Assembly (NCBI GenBank): GCA_002689655.1
Contig: NZHC01000064.1
Span: forward strand, 9,045-73,044
Direction of reading: 5' to 3'
DNA from: Rhodopirellula sp.
GTDB lineage: Bacteria; Planctomycetota; Planctomycetia; Pirellulales; Pirellulaceae
DNA: 64,000 nt
In this document: piece after piece, positions 51,018 to 61,200 of the stretch
Position numbering within the stretch: position 1 is the stretch's first letter
Layout of the letters: each line of letters starts with the position of its first letter
Position numbers and translations under genes: made by a program
The notes under the pieces: generated by a model
Seen by the model: the letters and a program-made list of their open reading frames with translations, nothing else
What the model was told of the DNA's origin: nothing
Databases searched by the model: none

Positions 51018-54000
51018 TCAGTCCCCCTGCTTTTCGTCCTCACCCGTTGTGATTCGTGTGGGCTGCCGAAGGTAATGCACCAGATCCCGAATCTCATCGA
51101 TGGAAAGCGTATCTAGAAGCCCATCTGGCATCGGGGATTTCTCCGTTACTTTTTGGCTTTGGATCTTCTTCTTGTCAAAACTGAGCTTTTCGGTCGCGGT
51201 TTGGAGGGAGAGTGTTCGATCTGTTTCGTCGATCACGAGGCCGTTGAAGATACGATTGTCAGTCGTTAGAAGAATGGTCATGCGAAAGTCTTTGGCAACA
51301 ATCGCGCTGGGGTCGACCACATTACTCAGAAGGTAGTCAATGTTATTGCGGTTTGATCCTGTCAGATCAGGACCGATTTGTTCACCTTCGCCGAATAAAC
51401 GATGACAATTTTGGCACAGTTTTTTAAACAATCGGCGTCCATTTCCTAATTGAGCTTCACCGGATAAGGAAACTTGCAGTGAGTTTTTCAGCTCGTCAAT
51501 CTTGTTCTGTATTTCGCGCGGGGTCGTTCGAAGATCGCCCCAAACGCGTCCAATGAGCTGAGTAAGTTGAGGATCGCCGAAGCTCTTGATCTGTCGCACT
51601 TGGAACGCTGACAAGTCTTTCGCGGGTATTTTTCCCTGTTCAATGGCTTGAAGCATTGCTCGTGCAAACGACTTTCGAGAGACAAGCATCGACATGACTT
51701 GTGGACGTATCGGGCTGCGAAAGTTGCGATAACGATCAACCAGACGTTGTCCAATTTCGGGCTCATCGAATTGAGACAAGCCTCTCGCTGCTAACAGATT
51801 CACATGCTGGTCAGCAAGGAGTTCTTCACAGACTTCTCTCATCCCCGGTGCATCACTTTGGATCAATGTCTGTAACGCTGCGGATCGCACCGCGGGTTCC
51901 CACTGTCCTTTTCCTCGTGCGATGGTCTTTAGCTCTTCGACTGCACGACCATCACCAAACACCACGCCCAGTTCACGAATGAGTGTGGCGGTTGCAGGTG
52001 ACTGATTTTCGGAAATGAGATTCCACGATTTTGGGCGTGGCGCATTGATTCTCCCCTTCAAGCCAGTGTTGACGCCGGTTAGAACTGTCCTTAGGTAAGT
52101 GCTTTTTTTGCCTCCTGCATGTGTCAGCAGTCGGTCAAGTGCGTCTGGATACACATCAATTTCTTCTGCAAGGCAGCGAGAGATGAGTTCCAAGGTTTTT
52201 GGAAGTTTACAATCTTTGGCAACATCGACCAGTTCAGCAGGATTTTGATGAGTAACAGGGATGAGCCCATACCAAATCATGAGGGGTAAGTTGTGATCTG
52301 CTCGATCTTCCTCACGATCGACAAGTGCCTTTGCCAGCACTGGGCGGAAGTCGATCGGTAGTCGTTGCAATACGGACGCAAGGCTTAAACGAACTAGCGC
52401 AGAGGTGTCATGTTTTGCCATCGCGAGCAAATGTGGCATCAGTTTTTGGGCCTGTTCTCTTACCCGCGTGCAATCGGCTGCATCGTGGCATGATGCTCCC
52501 ATCGCATCATCAAGAGGCCAGTCATCGGTCAAGAGGCGAATGGACCAACTCCTGAGCGACTCCTGACTTGCCTTGGCAAGACTACGTAATAACTTCTGAT
52601 CAGCACCACCCAGTACATGCAGTGTCAATAAAGCCTGAACTTTAGTGGCGGGATTACTTTCTCTTTGTTCAAGTAGCGTCATCAATCGCGGGTAGGTAGA
52701 TGTGACGTCACCTGCTAGGCGGCGCCTCGCCAATTCCAGCCTGGCCTGACGCGTATACCAGTCATTGTTGCCAGCGTGGACGTTGACCAATTCGGATAAG
52801 GACCAGGTGGTTAGATCGGTGGTTTTTTTTGGGACAGTGTTCTCAGCGTTGCGGATTTTAAAAATACGTCCACTTGTCCGGTGTACTCCGGTGTGTTCAT
52901 GGCACTCACCGGCATCGCTCCAATCCAATACAAAGACAGCACCATCGGGGCCTGACCCCAATTCCATGCCACGGAACCATGGGTCTTTAGCGAGAAGTAG
53001 ATCCTGTGCGTGAGACGCGACGTATCCTGAACCGTTACGTCGAAGAATTTCCTGATTGGCTCGTCGACCATGGAAGTTCAGAGTGAAAAGGCGATCGCGA
53101 TAAATTTCTGGCCAGTTGTCTGCCTGGTAGATCATCGTACCGGAGTGTGCGTGGCCGCCACCGTAGGAGTTGGCAGTACCATTTCGTGATCTCGTCCAGC
53201 TTTGTCCAGTATCAAAGTGCCAGTGATCAGCATGGAAATCAATCAATTCGTAAGTTCGGTGATTGGGATCCAGTACGAATGGTCGAGTGAAATGTGCACC
53301 TGGAATCAGATGCCACAGATGTCCGTTGACAGTATTCACGAAAAAGGCTTCACCGAGAGAATTCCAGTCGTGCCCCCACGGATTGGTCGTTCCAGTAGTG
53401 AGTACTTCCGCTCGCTTTGTTTTTGGATGGTAACGCCAAATTCCCCCCTCCAGGGCAAGTCGCTTGTCCTCAGTTGTTCCCGGCACGCCAATTTTGGCCG
53501 GGCATGATCCGCCGCATCTTCCATACAGCCAACCGTCTGGCCCGAATTGCAGGCCATTGGCAAAGTTGTGGTAGTTCTGTTGTGCAACAGTGAAACCGTC
53601 TAGCACGATTTCGCCGGCGCTGTCGGGCACATCATCATGGTTGAGGTCAGGAATGAAAATTAAGTTGGGCGGACACATCAGCCACACCCCGTTCAGGCCC
53701 ACTTCGATTCCAGTCAGCATTTGGATATCGTCCGTGAACACGGTGCGTGTTTTGAATCGGTCGTTGGTGGTGTTGTCGAAGATTACAATCCTGTCTCGTA
53801 AGTCGAGTTGAAAACGTTGCTGCCGCTCTGCGTATGTGTAGTTTTCGGCAACCCACAAGCGACCTTTGGCATCCCAAGACATGGCAATCGGGTTCTGGAT
53901 GTCGGGTTCAGCTGCAAAGGCTTTTGCGATGAGTCCTTTGGGAAGTTGCATGCTCGCTGCAGCGACCTCTGCAGGCATCAGTGTTTCATCTGATAATGGC

Positions 54001-54080
54001 TCGCTGTTAAATAAAAGGGGGAAGTCAGCCGCGGTACTGTTCATGTACAGCAGGCCCAGGATCCATATCAATGAACGCAT
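51018..54080 (-). CDS. PVC-type membrane-bound dehydrogenase with HEAT-like repeats and c-type heme domain
   Basis: 1020 residues from ATG at 54080 with a signal peptide (RSLIWILGLLYMNSTAA). Residues about 40-400 form the Pirellula/Verrucomicrobium N-terminal beta-propeller-like domain (AAEPDIQNPIAMSWDAKGRLWVAENYTYAE, FANGLQFGPDGWLYGR, FVLDWSDAGECHEH). A long helical HEAT-like region follows, then a C-terminal cytochrome domain with the heme motif CQNCH followed by GEQIGPDLTGSNRNN. Exported, heme-dependent oxidation of a sugar or alcohol is the general expectation; no substrate is known. It is last in an operon with DUF1501 and DUF1549/1553 genes (gaps 13 and 11 bases). Confidence 0.87.
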   Translation of the reverse strand: MRSLIWILGLLYMNSTAADFPLLFNSEPLSDETLMPAEVAAASMQLPKGLIAKAFAAEPDIQNPIAMSWDAKGRLWVAENYTYAERQQRFQLDLRDRIVIFDNTTNDRFKTRTVFTDDIQMLTGIEVGLNGVWLMCPPNLIFIPDLNHDDVPDSAGEIVLDGFTVAQQNYHNFANGLQFGPDGWLYGRCGGSCPAKIGVPGTTEDKRLALEGGIWRYHPKTKRAEVLTTGTTNPWGHDWNSLGEAFFVNTVNGHLWHLIPGAHFTRPFVLDPNHRTYELIDFHADHWHFDTGQSWTRSRNGTANSYGGGHAHSGTMIYQADNWPEIYRDRLFTLNFHGRRANQEILRRNGSGYVASHAQDLLLAKDPWFRGMELGSGPDGAVFVLDWSDAGECHEHTGVHRTSGRIFKIRNAENTVPKKTTDLTTWSLSELVNVHAGNNDWYTRQARLELARRRLAGDVTSTYPRLMTLLEQRESNPATKVQALLTLHVLGGADQKLLRSLAKASQESLRSWSIRLLTDDWPLDDAMGASCHDAADCTRVREQAQKLMPHLLAMAKHDTSALVRLSLASVLQRLPIDFRPVLAKALVDREEDRADHNLPLMIWYGLIPVTHQNPAELVDVAKDCKLPKTLELISRCLAEEIDVYPDALDRLLTHAGGKKSTYLRTVLTGVNTGLKGRINAPRPKSWNLISENQSPATATLIRELGVVFGDGRAVEELKTIARGKGQWEPAVRSAALQTLIQSDAPGMREVCEELLADQHVNLLAARGLSQFDEPEIGQRLVDRYRNFRSPIRPQVMSMLVSRKSFARAMLQAIEQGKIPAKDLSAFQVRQIKSFGDPQLTQLIGRVWGDLRTTPREIQNKIDELKNSLQVSLSGEAQLGNGRRLFKKLCQNCHRLFGEGEQIGPDLTGSNRNNIDYLLSNVVDPSAIVAKDFRMTILLTTDNRIFNGLVIDETDRTLSLQTATEKLSFDKKKIQSQKVTEKSPMPDGLLDTLSIDEIRDLVHYLRQPTRITTGEDEKQGD

Positions 54081-54093
54081 CGCGAACTTTCGT

Positions 54094-55518
54094 TTAAGCA
54101 AGTAGAGGTTGTACAACCGTGCCATGCACATCTGTGAGCCGGAAGTCCCGACCTTGGAACTTGTGGATCAAACGTTCATGGTCGATGCCGAGCAGATGCA
54201 ACACCGTTGCGTGCAGGTCATGAACGCTCACGCCATTTTCTGCAACGTTGACACTGTAGTCATCGGTGCTGCCATGGTTGACACCACCTTGAGTGCCACC
54301 TCCCGCCATCCACATACTAAAGCAACTTGGATGATGATCCCTGCCATAGGATTTCTCGGTCAGCTTCCCCTGCGAGTAGATGGTTCTGCCAAATTCGCCA
54401 CCCCATATGACAAGCGTGTCATCCAACATGCCTCGTTGCTTGAGGTCACGCAGCAGCGCCGCGGTGGCTTGGTCTGTATCCTTGCACTGCTTTCCAATCT
54501 GGGTGGGTAGATTGTTGTGTTGGTCCCAACCTTGATGAAATAGTTGGATGAATCGCACGCCTCGCTCCGCGAGTCGTCTGGCAATCAGGCAGTTGTAGGC
54601 ATAACGCCCCGGTTTTGTCACTTCCGGGCCATAAAGATCCATGACATGTTTTGGTTCATTTGAAAAGTCCAAGAGATCGGGGACGGACATCTGCATGCGA
54701 TACGCCAATTCGTATTGGGCGATTCGTGTTTCAATTTCCGGGTCTTTCACCTCACCAAATTTGATCTGGTTCAATGCCTTGAGTGAATCAAGCATCACGC
54801 GGCGTTGATCACGTGAGATACCAGCAGGGTCAGAAATGTCGAGAACTGGATCCCCTTGGTTTCGGAACTTTACACCCTGATGTTTTGATGGCAGGAAGCC
54901 GCTGCCCCATAGGCGGTCGTAGAGAGGCTGACCAGTCTTGCCGGTGCCCCTACTGCTCATGGCGACAAATGCTGGCAGATTGTCGTTGTTGCTCCCCAGA
55001 CCGTAGCCAACCCATGAACCGATACTGGGGCGGCCTGGGATCTGCGACCCTGTTTGCTGAAATGTGATGGCAGGGTCATGGTTGATCGCGTCGGTGTGCA
55101 TTGAACGAATGATACACAAGTCGTCCGCCATGCTCCCAATATGCGGCAACGCGTTACTGATCCATGAGCCTGCTTGTCCGCAACGTTGAAAATTGAAGGT
55201 GCTGGGAGCGACAGGGAAACTGGCCTGTGCTGAACTCATGGTCGTTTTGCGCTCATCCGGATAGATGCTTCGTGGTACTTCCTCTCCAAACCGTTTTTTC
55301 AGTTCCGGTTTGTAGTCGTAAAGGTCCATTTGCGCAGGACCACCCGACTGAAAAAGGTAAATCACTCGTTTCGCGCGGGGTGCGAAATGCGGCAACTCGG
55401 GCAAGCCACGGTGCACCGTAGGATTCTTTTCCTGTGCATGGCTTTCACGGTTCAGCAATGATGCGAGTGCGAGTGAGCCCAAGAGCATCGATCGACGTGA
55501 GTACAAGTGTTGGTTCAT
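54094..55518 (-). CDS. DUF1501 domain protein with Tat signal
   Basis: A 474-residue protein with a twin-arginine signal (YSRRSMLLGSLALASLL) and the DUF1501 fold, which resembles the alkaline phosphatase/sulfatase superfamily: VIYLFQSGGPAQMDLYDYKPEL, GVRFIQLFHQGWDQHNN, VIWGGEFGRTIYSQG, GRDHHPSCFSMWMAGGG, and the C-terminal DLHATVLHLLGIDHERL. The GRDH and HxxxxHLLG positions suggest a metal site. These proteins are nearly confined to PVC and related bacteria, always next to DUF1549/1553 cytochromes, and their reaction is unknown. Sits between two heme proteins in one operon. Confidence 0.9.
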   Translation of the reverse strand: MNQHLYSRRSMLLGSLALASLLNRESHAQEKNPTVHRGLPELPHFAPRAKRVIYLFQSGGPAQMDLYDYKPELKKRFGEEVPRSIYPDERKTTMSSAQASFPVAPSTFNFQRCGQAGSWISNALPHIGSMADDLCIIRSMHTDAINHDPAITFQQTGSQIPGRPSIGSWVGYGLGSNNDNLPAFVAMSSRGTGKTGQPLYDRLWGSGFLPSKHQGVKFRNQGDPVLDISDPAGISRDQRRVMLDSLKALNQIKFGEVKDPEIETRIAQYELAYRMQMSVPDLLDFSNEPKHVMDLYGPEVTKPGRYAYNCLIARRLAERGVRFIQLFHQGWDQHNNLPTQIGKQCKDTDQATAALLRDLKQRGMLDDTLVIWGGEFGRTIYSQGKLTEKSYGRDHHPSCFSMWMAGGGTQGGVNHGSTDDYSVNVAENGVSVHDLHATVLHLLGIDHERLIHKFQGRDFRLTDVHGTVVQPLLA

Positions 55519-55529
55519 CGGTGTGGTTC

Positions 55530-57827
55530 CTATTCCTTGGTGATAGTCTCATCAAGGTTTAGCAATATGTTGGCAATCATGGTCATGGCTGCGTGTTCCA
55601 CCACGGGGATTGTCTGATCACGCTGCTTCTCACCGACTGCCAATAAGAGTTTGGCTGCGGCAGGGTTTTTTTTGAAATATGATAGAAATGTCCTGTGTGT
55701 TTTTCCCATGATCTGCAACTCGGCAGGTGCAGAATCGCGACCAACTGTTAGCCGGTACCCGGCTTGAATTGCCTGTTCCGGGTCACCTTTGGTCGGTAAC
55801 CACATTTGTTCAGCCAGGCAACGTGCAGCTTCGATGAACAGTTTGTTGTTCATCAATGTGAGTGCTTGCAATGGCGTGTTGGTGGTTTCGGTTCTTACCA
55901 CGCACACCTCCCGTGCCGCGGCATTGAAATTCATCATGGTGGGCGGTGGTATCGTTCGACGCCAATAAGTGTAAAGACTACGACGATACAGGTCGCTGCC
56001 TTGATCTTGCTTGTAGTTGTTGTTGGAAATCGATTTCCAAATCTTTGGTGGCATGTAGGGCTTGGTAGATGGGCCACCTATCTTTTCAACCAACAGACCA
56101 CTCACGGCGAGTGCCTGATCCCGCAGTGTGAAGGCAGGCAGTCGACTACGAGGGCCACGGGCGTAAAGTTGATTATCCGGATCACGGTCACGTAGCTCAT
56201 CCCGGAACTGTGATGATTGTTGGTAGGTGTGGCTTAGGAGGATCTGTTTCTGTATTGCCTGGATATTCCAGTCGTTGCGGATGAGTTCCAACGCTAGCCA
56301 GTCAAGCAGTTCGGGGTGGGAAGGTGGCGAACCTTGAGATCCAAAATTTTCACTGGTTTCAACCAGACCCGAGGAAAAAAACTGTTGCCAGATACGATTG
56401 ACTGCAACTCGCGCTGTAAGGGGGTGCGATGGGTCAAACAGCCATCTTGCCAACTCCAGACGATTTGTGGGTGGGCTTTTATACCCCTGCGATAATGACT
56501 CGGGAACGCCCGCCCGCACTGGTGACGACCGATCGGGCATATTGTACTGTCCTCTCTGAAGTACAAAGGTCTCCCGTGGTTGCTCAAGTTCGTGCATGAC
56601 CATCAAGGTAGAGGGTGATCCTGCCTGCGGACGTTTCAGCCCATTGCCCTGATCTGCCCTGGCGTTGCGGAGCTTGACTGCATCTGGAGGAATGAGCTGA
56701 TCTTCCTGAGGACCCAAATTGGGCCAGCTCTTGGGGACCTCAATGAATGGTGGACTGTTCCCATTGTTGGGTCCAACTCCCCATTCAGCCACATTGTTGA
56801 AGTAGGCAAATAATTCGTAATACTCACGCTGCGAGATGGGATCATATTTATGGTCATGGCATCGGGCACACCCAATGGTTAAACCTAGGAAAATGGTCCC
56901 GAAGGTATCAACACGATCGACTACGTTCTCGGTTCTCCATTCCTCGGGAATCGAACCATCCTCGGAATTGATCCGATGATTACGACCAAAGCCCGTTGCA
57001 ATTTGTTGACGCAGTGTTGCGTTTGGCAGCATGTCGCCAGCGATTTGCTCGATGGCGAATTGGTCATATGGCTTGTTTTCATTGAATGCATCAATGATCC
57101 AATCCCGCCAGACGTGTTGATATCGATACCGATCATTTTGGTAGCCATCCGTATCTGCATATCTCGATGCCTCCAACCATCGGACTGCCATGTGTTCGCC
57201 ATAGCGGGGCGAGTGCATCAGTCGCTCAATCAGTTTTTCCGTGGACGCCTCACTCGTGTCACGAAGGAATTCATTCATTTCCTGGGGGCTTAATGGCAAG
57301 CCCGTCAGGTCAAGCGAGATTCTGCGTGCCAGTGTTTCGCGGTTGGCTGATGGCGACGGCGTGAGGGTCTCCGCTTGTAACCTTGCCAAAATGAATTGAT
57401 CGATTGGACCATTTGACCATGTATCATTTGCGATCTGGGGAGGTGGTGTGTTACTCGGTGGAGTAAACGACCAGTGACTTTCAAACGATCCTCCCTCGTG
57501 GATCCATTTTTTCAGAATCTCTTTTTGCGTCGGTGTAATCTGCTTCTGCGATTCCGGAGGTGGCATCAGTTCATCAGGATCATTGGATAGCACACGACGG
57601 ATCAGTTCGCTTGAGTCCGGATCGTCTGTATCTACGACTGTCATGGCCGAGTCTGCCAGATCAAGTCGCAAGTTGGCCTGTCGAGTTGCGGTATCAGGAC
57701 CGTGACAGTGAAAACAGTTTTCTGAAAGGATTGGCCGCACATCACGATTGAAATCGAGGTTTCCGGTGTCGCCAAAGGCCACGATCGGACTAAAAAATAG
57801 CAGCAGACAGGCAGTGACGCGGATCAT
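55530..57827 (-). CDS. Planctomycete cytochrome (PSCyt1) with DUF1549 and DUF1553 domains
   Basis: A 765-residue secreted protein. Signal peptide, then a PSCyt1 heme domain with CFHCH near residue 37 (DVRPILSENCFHCHGPD) and LMPPPESQ; DUF1549 follows (LARRISLDLTGLPLSPQEMNEF, YGEHMAVRWLEASRYADTDG, IGCARCHDHKYDPISQREYY with a second CxxCH), then DUF1553 (PLTARVAVNRIWQQFFSSGLVETSENFG, ALTLMNNKLFIEAAR). Probably periplasmic electron transfer or oxidation tied to polysaccharide use. First gene of the operon with DUF1501 and the PVC dehydrogenase. Confidence 0.92.
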   Translation of the reverse strand: MIRVTACLLLFFSPIVAFGDTGNLDFNRDVRPILSENCFHCHGPDTATRQANLRLDLADSAMTVVDTDDPDSSELIRRVLSNDPDELMPPPESQKQITPTQKEILKKWIHEGGSFESHWSFTPPSNTPPPQIANDTWSNGPIDQFILARLQAETLTPSPSANRETLARRISLDLTGLPLSPQEMNEFLRDTSEASTEKLIERLMHSPRYGEHMAVRWLEASRYADTDGYQNDRYRYQHVWRDWIIDAFNENKPYDQFAIEQIAGDMLPNATLRQQIATGFGRNHRINSEDGSIPEEWRTENVVDRVDTFGTIFLGLTIGCARCHDHKYDPISQREYYELFAYFNNVAEWGVGPNNGNSPPFIEVPKSWPNLGPQEDQLIPPDAVKLRNARADQGNGLKRPQAGSPSTLMVMHELEQPRETFVLQRGQYNMPDRSSPVRAGVPESLSQGYKSPPTNRLELARWLFDPSHPLTARVAVNRIWQQFFSSGLVETSENFGSQGSPPSHPELLDWLALELIRNDWNIQAIQKQILLSHTYQQSSQFRDELRDRDPDNQLYARGPRSRLPAFTLRDQALAVSGLLVEKIGGPSTKPYMPPKIWKSISNNNYKQDQGSDLYRRSLYTYWRRTIPPPTMMNFNAAAREVCVVRTETTNTPLQALTLMNNKLFIEAARCLAEQMWLPTKGDPEQAIQAGYRLTVGRDSAPAELQIMGKTHRTFLSYFKKNPAAAKLLLAVGEKQRDQTIPVVEHAAMTMIANILLNLDETITKE

Positions 57828-58116
57828 GCAAAGTACTGGTAAGGGATGCTTGGTGGGTCTGAGTGACTGGCGTAGCGGGAGGCAACATCCGAGTCAGTTT
57901 TGCAGTGTGATTTCTCACACACCCATTCTAATCAATTTCACGGATTCCTGCATAAATACCTGCAGGGTGAATCAAAGTTCCATAGGCGTCAGATCAAAAT
58001 CCAAACAGCTTGCATAGCTGGTGGATTCATGTGCACTCTCCATTACGCACGGTGAGTCCTGTTGCATCGGCCGCAGGATCACATCGGCAATGCGTCGAGT
58101 CTCGCAATTAGGTTGG

Positions 58117-60297
58117 CTAAGGCTTGGAGAGCCATTGGGCAAGTGGGGGATTGAGCCCGCCTGTTTGTTTAACCGATATGGCGGATTTGTCGGTGGACTC
58201 GTAAGCTTTTGCCACCGACGGAGGAATGTCTTTTTCACCCATGATGGTCAACGCATTGGGGGCTCTCAATGCAAGTAACATTGGCAAGTCCCCGTATTTT
58301 ACAGCGCCCGGTACAAAGTTTACGTCTTGGTATCGCTCGACTTGCTCGAAACGAAAACCATTTGTGTCGATTGCTGCACGTGCAATTGCAGGTCCCGCGA
58401 TTGCTGCAGCGGGTGCAGCCCACGTAGACGAGCCATCAGTTGACAGTAAGTTGACTGATTCTGTTTCAAGCGTTCTAGCGAATGCTACTGTTGCAAGAAG
58501 ATCAGCGCATCGTTCCGCGACTAGTGTGCGGTTGTACCCGAATGTGAATGCTGAATAAGGTCTTTTATCCTCGACAGTGCGTTGCACGGAATCACCAGTC
58601 GCATCAGTTGTATTTTTCAATTCACCTTGATCAAGCAGGTCGGGTAGTACAACAAATACATCGTGATCGATCAATTGTCGCAGCGTGGTGTTTGGTTTGC
58701 CATTCTTGGCAAACAGCGCTGCTTTGCCACTATCGGTGGTCCAGATGACCGTTGCCTTGGGTTTGCTTCCCGCTTTGCTCAAAACCAACAGTGGAATTTT
58801 TGACTGTCGTGCCTCATCATGGACTAGCCTTTTTTGAATCTGGATGCCGTCGTTGGTTTGTTGTCCTTCGTCGTCAAAGGTGATCTTGTCTGGAATGCTC
58901 TGGTCAAACACAACTTGCCAAGCACCCGCGTAAGTGTGGTTGAAGTCCTGCCTGGCTTTCTCGTTTTCATGAGTGAGCTTCGCTAGTTTCTTGGTGGCTT
59001 GATCGTCAAACCACTTGCAAACAGATTTCTCATGCTCGATTCCAACATTGGTGGGTGCTGGGTGTTTTCCGCTCCAGATAGTCGTCTCTGCAGTGGTCAG
59101 AGGTTCATAGTCCTGTTCAATCACAGGATCATCGAGTCCGAGTTTCAGGTGGCGATTCATCCACTGGTACATGGTGGCACGCGTGACGTAGTTGTAATTG
59201 TGCTTGAAGTGCAGCATGGGGCGACAGTAGACATCGGCCTGGTTTCCAATCATCGCATAGAGCCATGATAGTTGTGGGTATCCATCTTTCATCATGTCCC
59301 GTGTCCAGTCGTCTGCAGCGGTCATTGCTTGTGGTCGGGGCGCAAACAGTGCAGCGAGTTCTACATTCCCAGTATCGATACGAAGTAGGTTGCAGTTTTC
59401 GCAGTAACATCCACCTTGCATGGACGTTGAGACCATTCCATTCGGAAAAGAGACTTTGATTCGATCGTCGATCGCACCCAACAAAATGGATTGTGTGCCG
59501 CCTCCACTGCCACCGGTGACAGCAAGACGCTCTGGGTCGACATCAGGAAGAGCCGCAAGGAAATCAAGTGCTCGAATCGCATTCCACGTTTGTAGTCCCA
59601 TGATGGATTGCAGCCGAAGATCTGCTTGGGGGCTGTAGAAGACCCACCGGTCTGCAGATCCGTTCCGTTCCTCGGGCCGGACTGTGGCATGTCGATGTGC
59701 GACTTCCCGCGAGATCTGTTGAGAATCTGCGTACCCCAGCATGTCAAAAATGAAGCAAACGCATCCCATCCGCGCTAGTTGTGCACATCTTGCAAGTTTC
59801 GGTCGCTTGCCGGATTTAGTGAAGTGCTCCGCTCCTTGGGCAATCTGTGCTTCTACCTCGGCGTCGCTGTACTCTTGCATGCGACCGCCATGCCCATGCG
59901 GGGATAATACTGCTGGACGCGGATTTTCAGCTGGACCATCCGGCCTGAATAGCAAGCCGGTCACGTAGTGCCCGGGAAGGCTTTGGAAATAGACCTTTTC
60001 AACCGTAAAACCCTTGCGTTGTGTTTTGTCAAACACAACTGCTTTCAGAGGAGGCTTGTCGGGCATGGGCCACAGGCCTGTTGCAACCAGCACTCGCCTG
60101 CGAAGTTGGTCAGCGCGACCGTACCATTGCGCGGGATTGCCCGGAACTTTGAATGGAAAATGACCATTCAAGGTTTTTTTCGGGCCCAACCGAACATCCT
60201 CGGCAACCATACTCTCAGGGAGTACTGTGGGCGCCTGAGCCAAAGAGATTCCTGAAGCGATAGTCAGGACGACAACGATAGCGAGCGTGAAACGCAC
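58117..60297 (-). CDS. Secreted acetyl-xylan-esterase-like alpha/beta hydrolase (large)
   Basis: A 726-residue exported hydrolase: signal peptide (LAIVVVLTIASGISLAQA), alpha/beta hydrolase domain with VLSPHGHGG, the nucleophile motif VTGGSGGGTQS, and FAPRPQAMTAADDWT before the later acid/His region (FKHNYNYVTRATMYQWMNRHL). The C-terminal 300 residues (RTVEDKRPYSAFTFGYNRTLV onwards) form a second half seen only in planctomycete members. It likely deacetylates or cleaves esters of plant or algal polysaccharides. A related gene begins beyond 64000 and reads toward this cluster; the nag operon lies between them. Confidence 0.85.
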   Translation of the reverse strand: MRFTLAIVVVLTIASGISLAQAPTVLPESMVAEDVRLGPKKTLNGHFPFKVPGNPAQWYGRADQLRRRVLVATGLWPMPDKPPLKAVVFDKTQRKGFTVEKVYFQSLPGHYVTGLLFRPDGPAENPRPAVLSPHGHGGRMQEYSDAEVEAQIAQGAEHFTKSGKRPKLARCAQLARMGCVCFIFDMLGYADSQQISREVAHRHATVRPEERNGSADRWVFYSPQADLRLQSIMGLQTWNAIRALDFLAALPDVDPERLAVTGGSGGGTQSILLGAIDDRIKVSFPNGMVSTSMQGGCYCENCNLLRIDTGNVELAALFAPRPQAMTAADDWTRDMMKDGYPQLSWLYAMIGNQADVYCRPMLHFKHNYNYVTRATMYQWMNRHLKLGLDDPVIEQDYEPLTTAETTIWSGKHPAPTNVGIEHEKSVCKWFDDQATKKLAKLTHENEKARQDFNHTYAGAWQVVFDQSIPDKITFDDEGQQTNDGIQIQKRLVHDEARQSKIPLLVLSKAGSKPKATVIWTTDSGKAALFAKNGKPNTTLRQLIDHDVFVVLPDLLDQGELKNTTDATGDSVQRTVEDKRPYSAFTFGYNRTLVAERCADLLATVAFARTLETESVNLLSTDGSSTWAAPAAAIAGPAIARAAIDTNGFRFEQVERYQDVNFVPGAVKYGDLPMLLALRAPNALTIMGEKDIPPSVAKAYESTDKSAISVKQTGGLNPPLAQWLSKP

Positions 60298-60435
60298 TGT
60301 GAACCTCGTTCAGCGATCGAATGAGTGGAAAGAACATCGCAGCAGGCCAATCGGGACTCGCATTTGCCAGCAAGAAAGCCAACAATGCTTGCCACGTTTG
60401 TCCACGTCCGTCAGTCCAGTGATACAGATACAACT

Positions 60436-61200
60436 ATGCGTACAATCTTAACCGCCAATCCGGGTGAAATGGGAACTTGGGTTGCAAAGCATGCCGCTTC
60501 GGACCTTCGTCAGGCGATTTCTGATAAGGGAAGTGCCAATCTTGTTGTTGCTACGGGGGCATCACAGTTTGAAGTGCTGAAGCATCTGGTTGCAGCACCC
60601 GGTATCGACTGGTCAAGAGTGACAGGATTTCATCTTGACGAATATGTTGGAATCTCACGTGATCATGGTGCTTCCTTTTGTGGATACCTGAAAGAGCGTT
60701 TTGTGGACCATGTCGATTTGGCTCGGTTTCATTACCTGCAGGGTGACGTAGATCCACAAGCTGTCATTCGTGAAATTGGGGATTTGGTGAAAACAAGCCA
60801 GATCGATCTGGCACTGGTTGGAATAGGGGAGAATGGCCACCTAGCATTCAACGACCCACCCGCTGATTTCGAAACGGAAGAGCCTTACTTGGTAGTCGAA
60901 CTTGACGATCCGTGCCGCATGCAGCAGGTAGGTGAAGGTTGGTTCGAATCATTGGATGCCGTGCCAACGCATGCAATCAGCATGTCTGTTCAGCAAATTT
61001 TAAAGGCAGCGAAGATTTATTGCAGTGTTCCTGATGAACGTAAAGCTGAGGCTGTGCGGGCAACTCTCGAGGACGAGATTACGCCCATGACACCTGCCAG
61101 TATTCTTCGGAAGCATGCGGATGCAACATTGGTGATTGATACGGCAGCTGCCTCAATGCTTGGTGATGAAATCAAAAGCAGATTGGAAAGTGCCGAATGA
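60436..61200 (+). CDS. nagB: Glucosamine-6-phosphate deaminase
   Basis: 254 residues from ATG at 60436; earlier in-frame starts at 60325 and 60385 add no family similarity. NagB converts glucosamine-6-phosphate to fructose-6-phosphate and ammonia. Signatures: NLVVATGASQFEVLKHL, FHLDEYVGI (catalytic Asp), ALVGIGENGHLAFNDPP (His and Glu) and RMQQVGEGWF; the late MSVQQILKA is also typical. No clear ribosome binding site is seen at the chosen ATG. First gene of an operon with nagA (ATGA overlap) and a nitroreductase, divergent from the large hydrolase gene. Confidence 0.92.
   Translation: MRTILTANPGEMGTWVAKHAASDLRQAISDKGSANLVVATGASQFEVLKHLVAAPGIDWSRVTGFHLDEYVGISRDHGASFCGYLKERFVDHVDLARFHYLQGDVDPQAVIREIGDLVKTSQIDLALVGIGENGHLAFNDPPADFETEEPYLVVELDDPCRMQQVGEGWFESLDAVPTHAISMSVQQILKAAKIYCSVPDERKAEAVRATLEDEITPMTPASILRKHADATLVIDTAAASMLGDEIKSRLESAE

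Noticed and set aside
57972-58238. 88-codon minus-strand frame whose end looked faintly like an oxidoreductase C-terminus
   Set aside because: Its first half is antisense-frame overlap with the hydrolase gene, and the resemblance is too weak to call a gene remnant.
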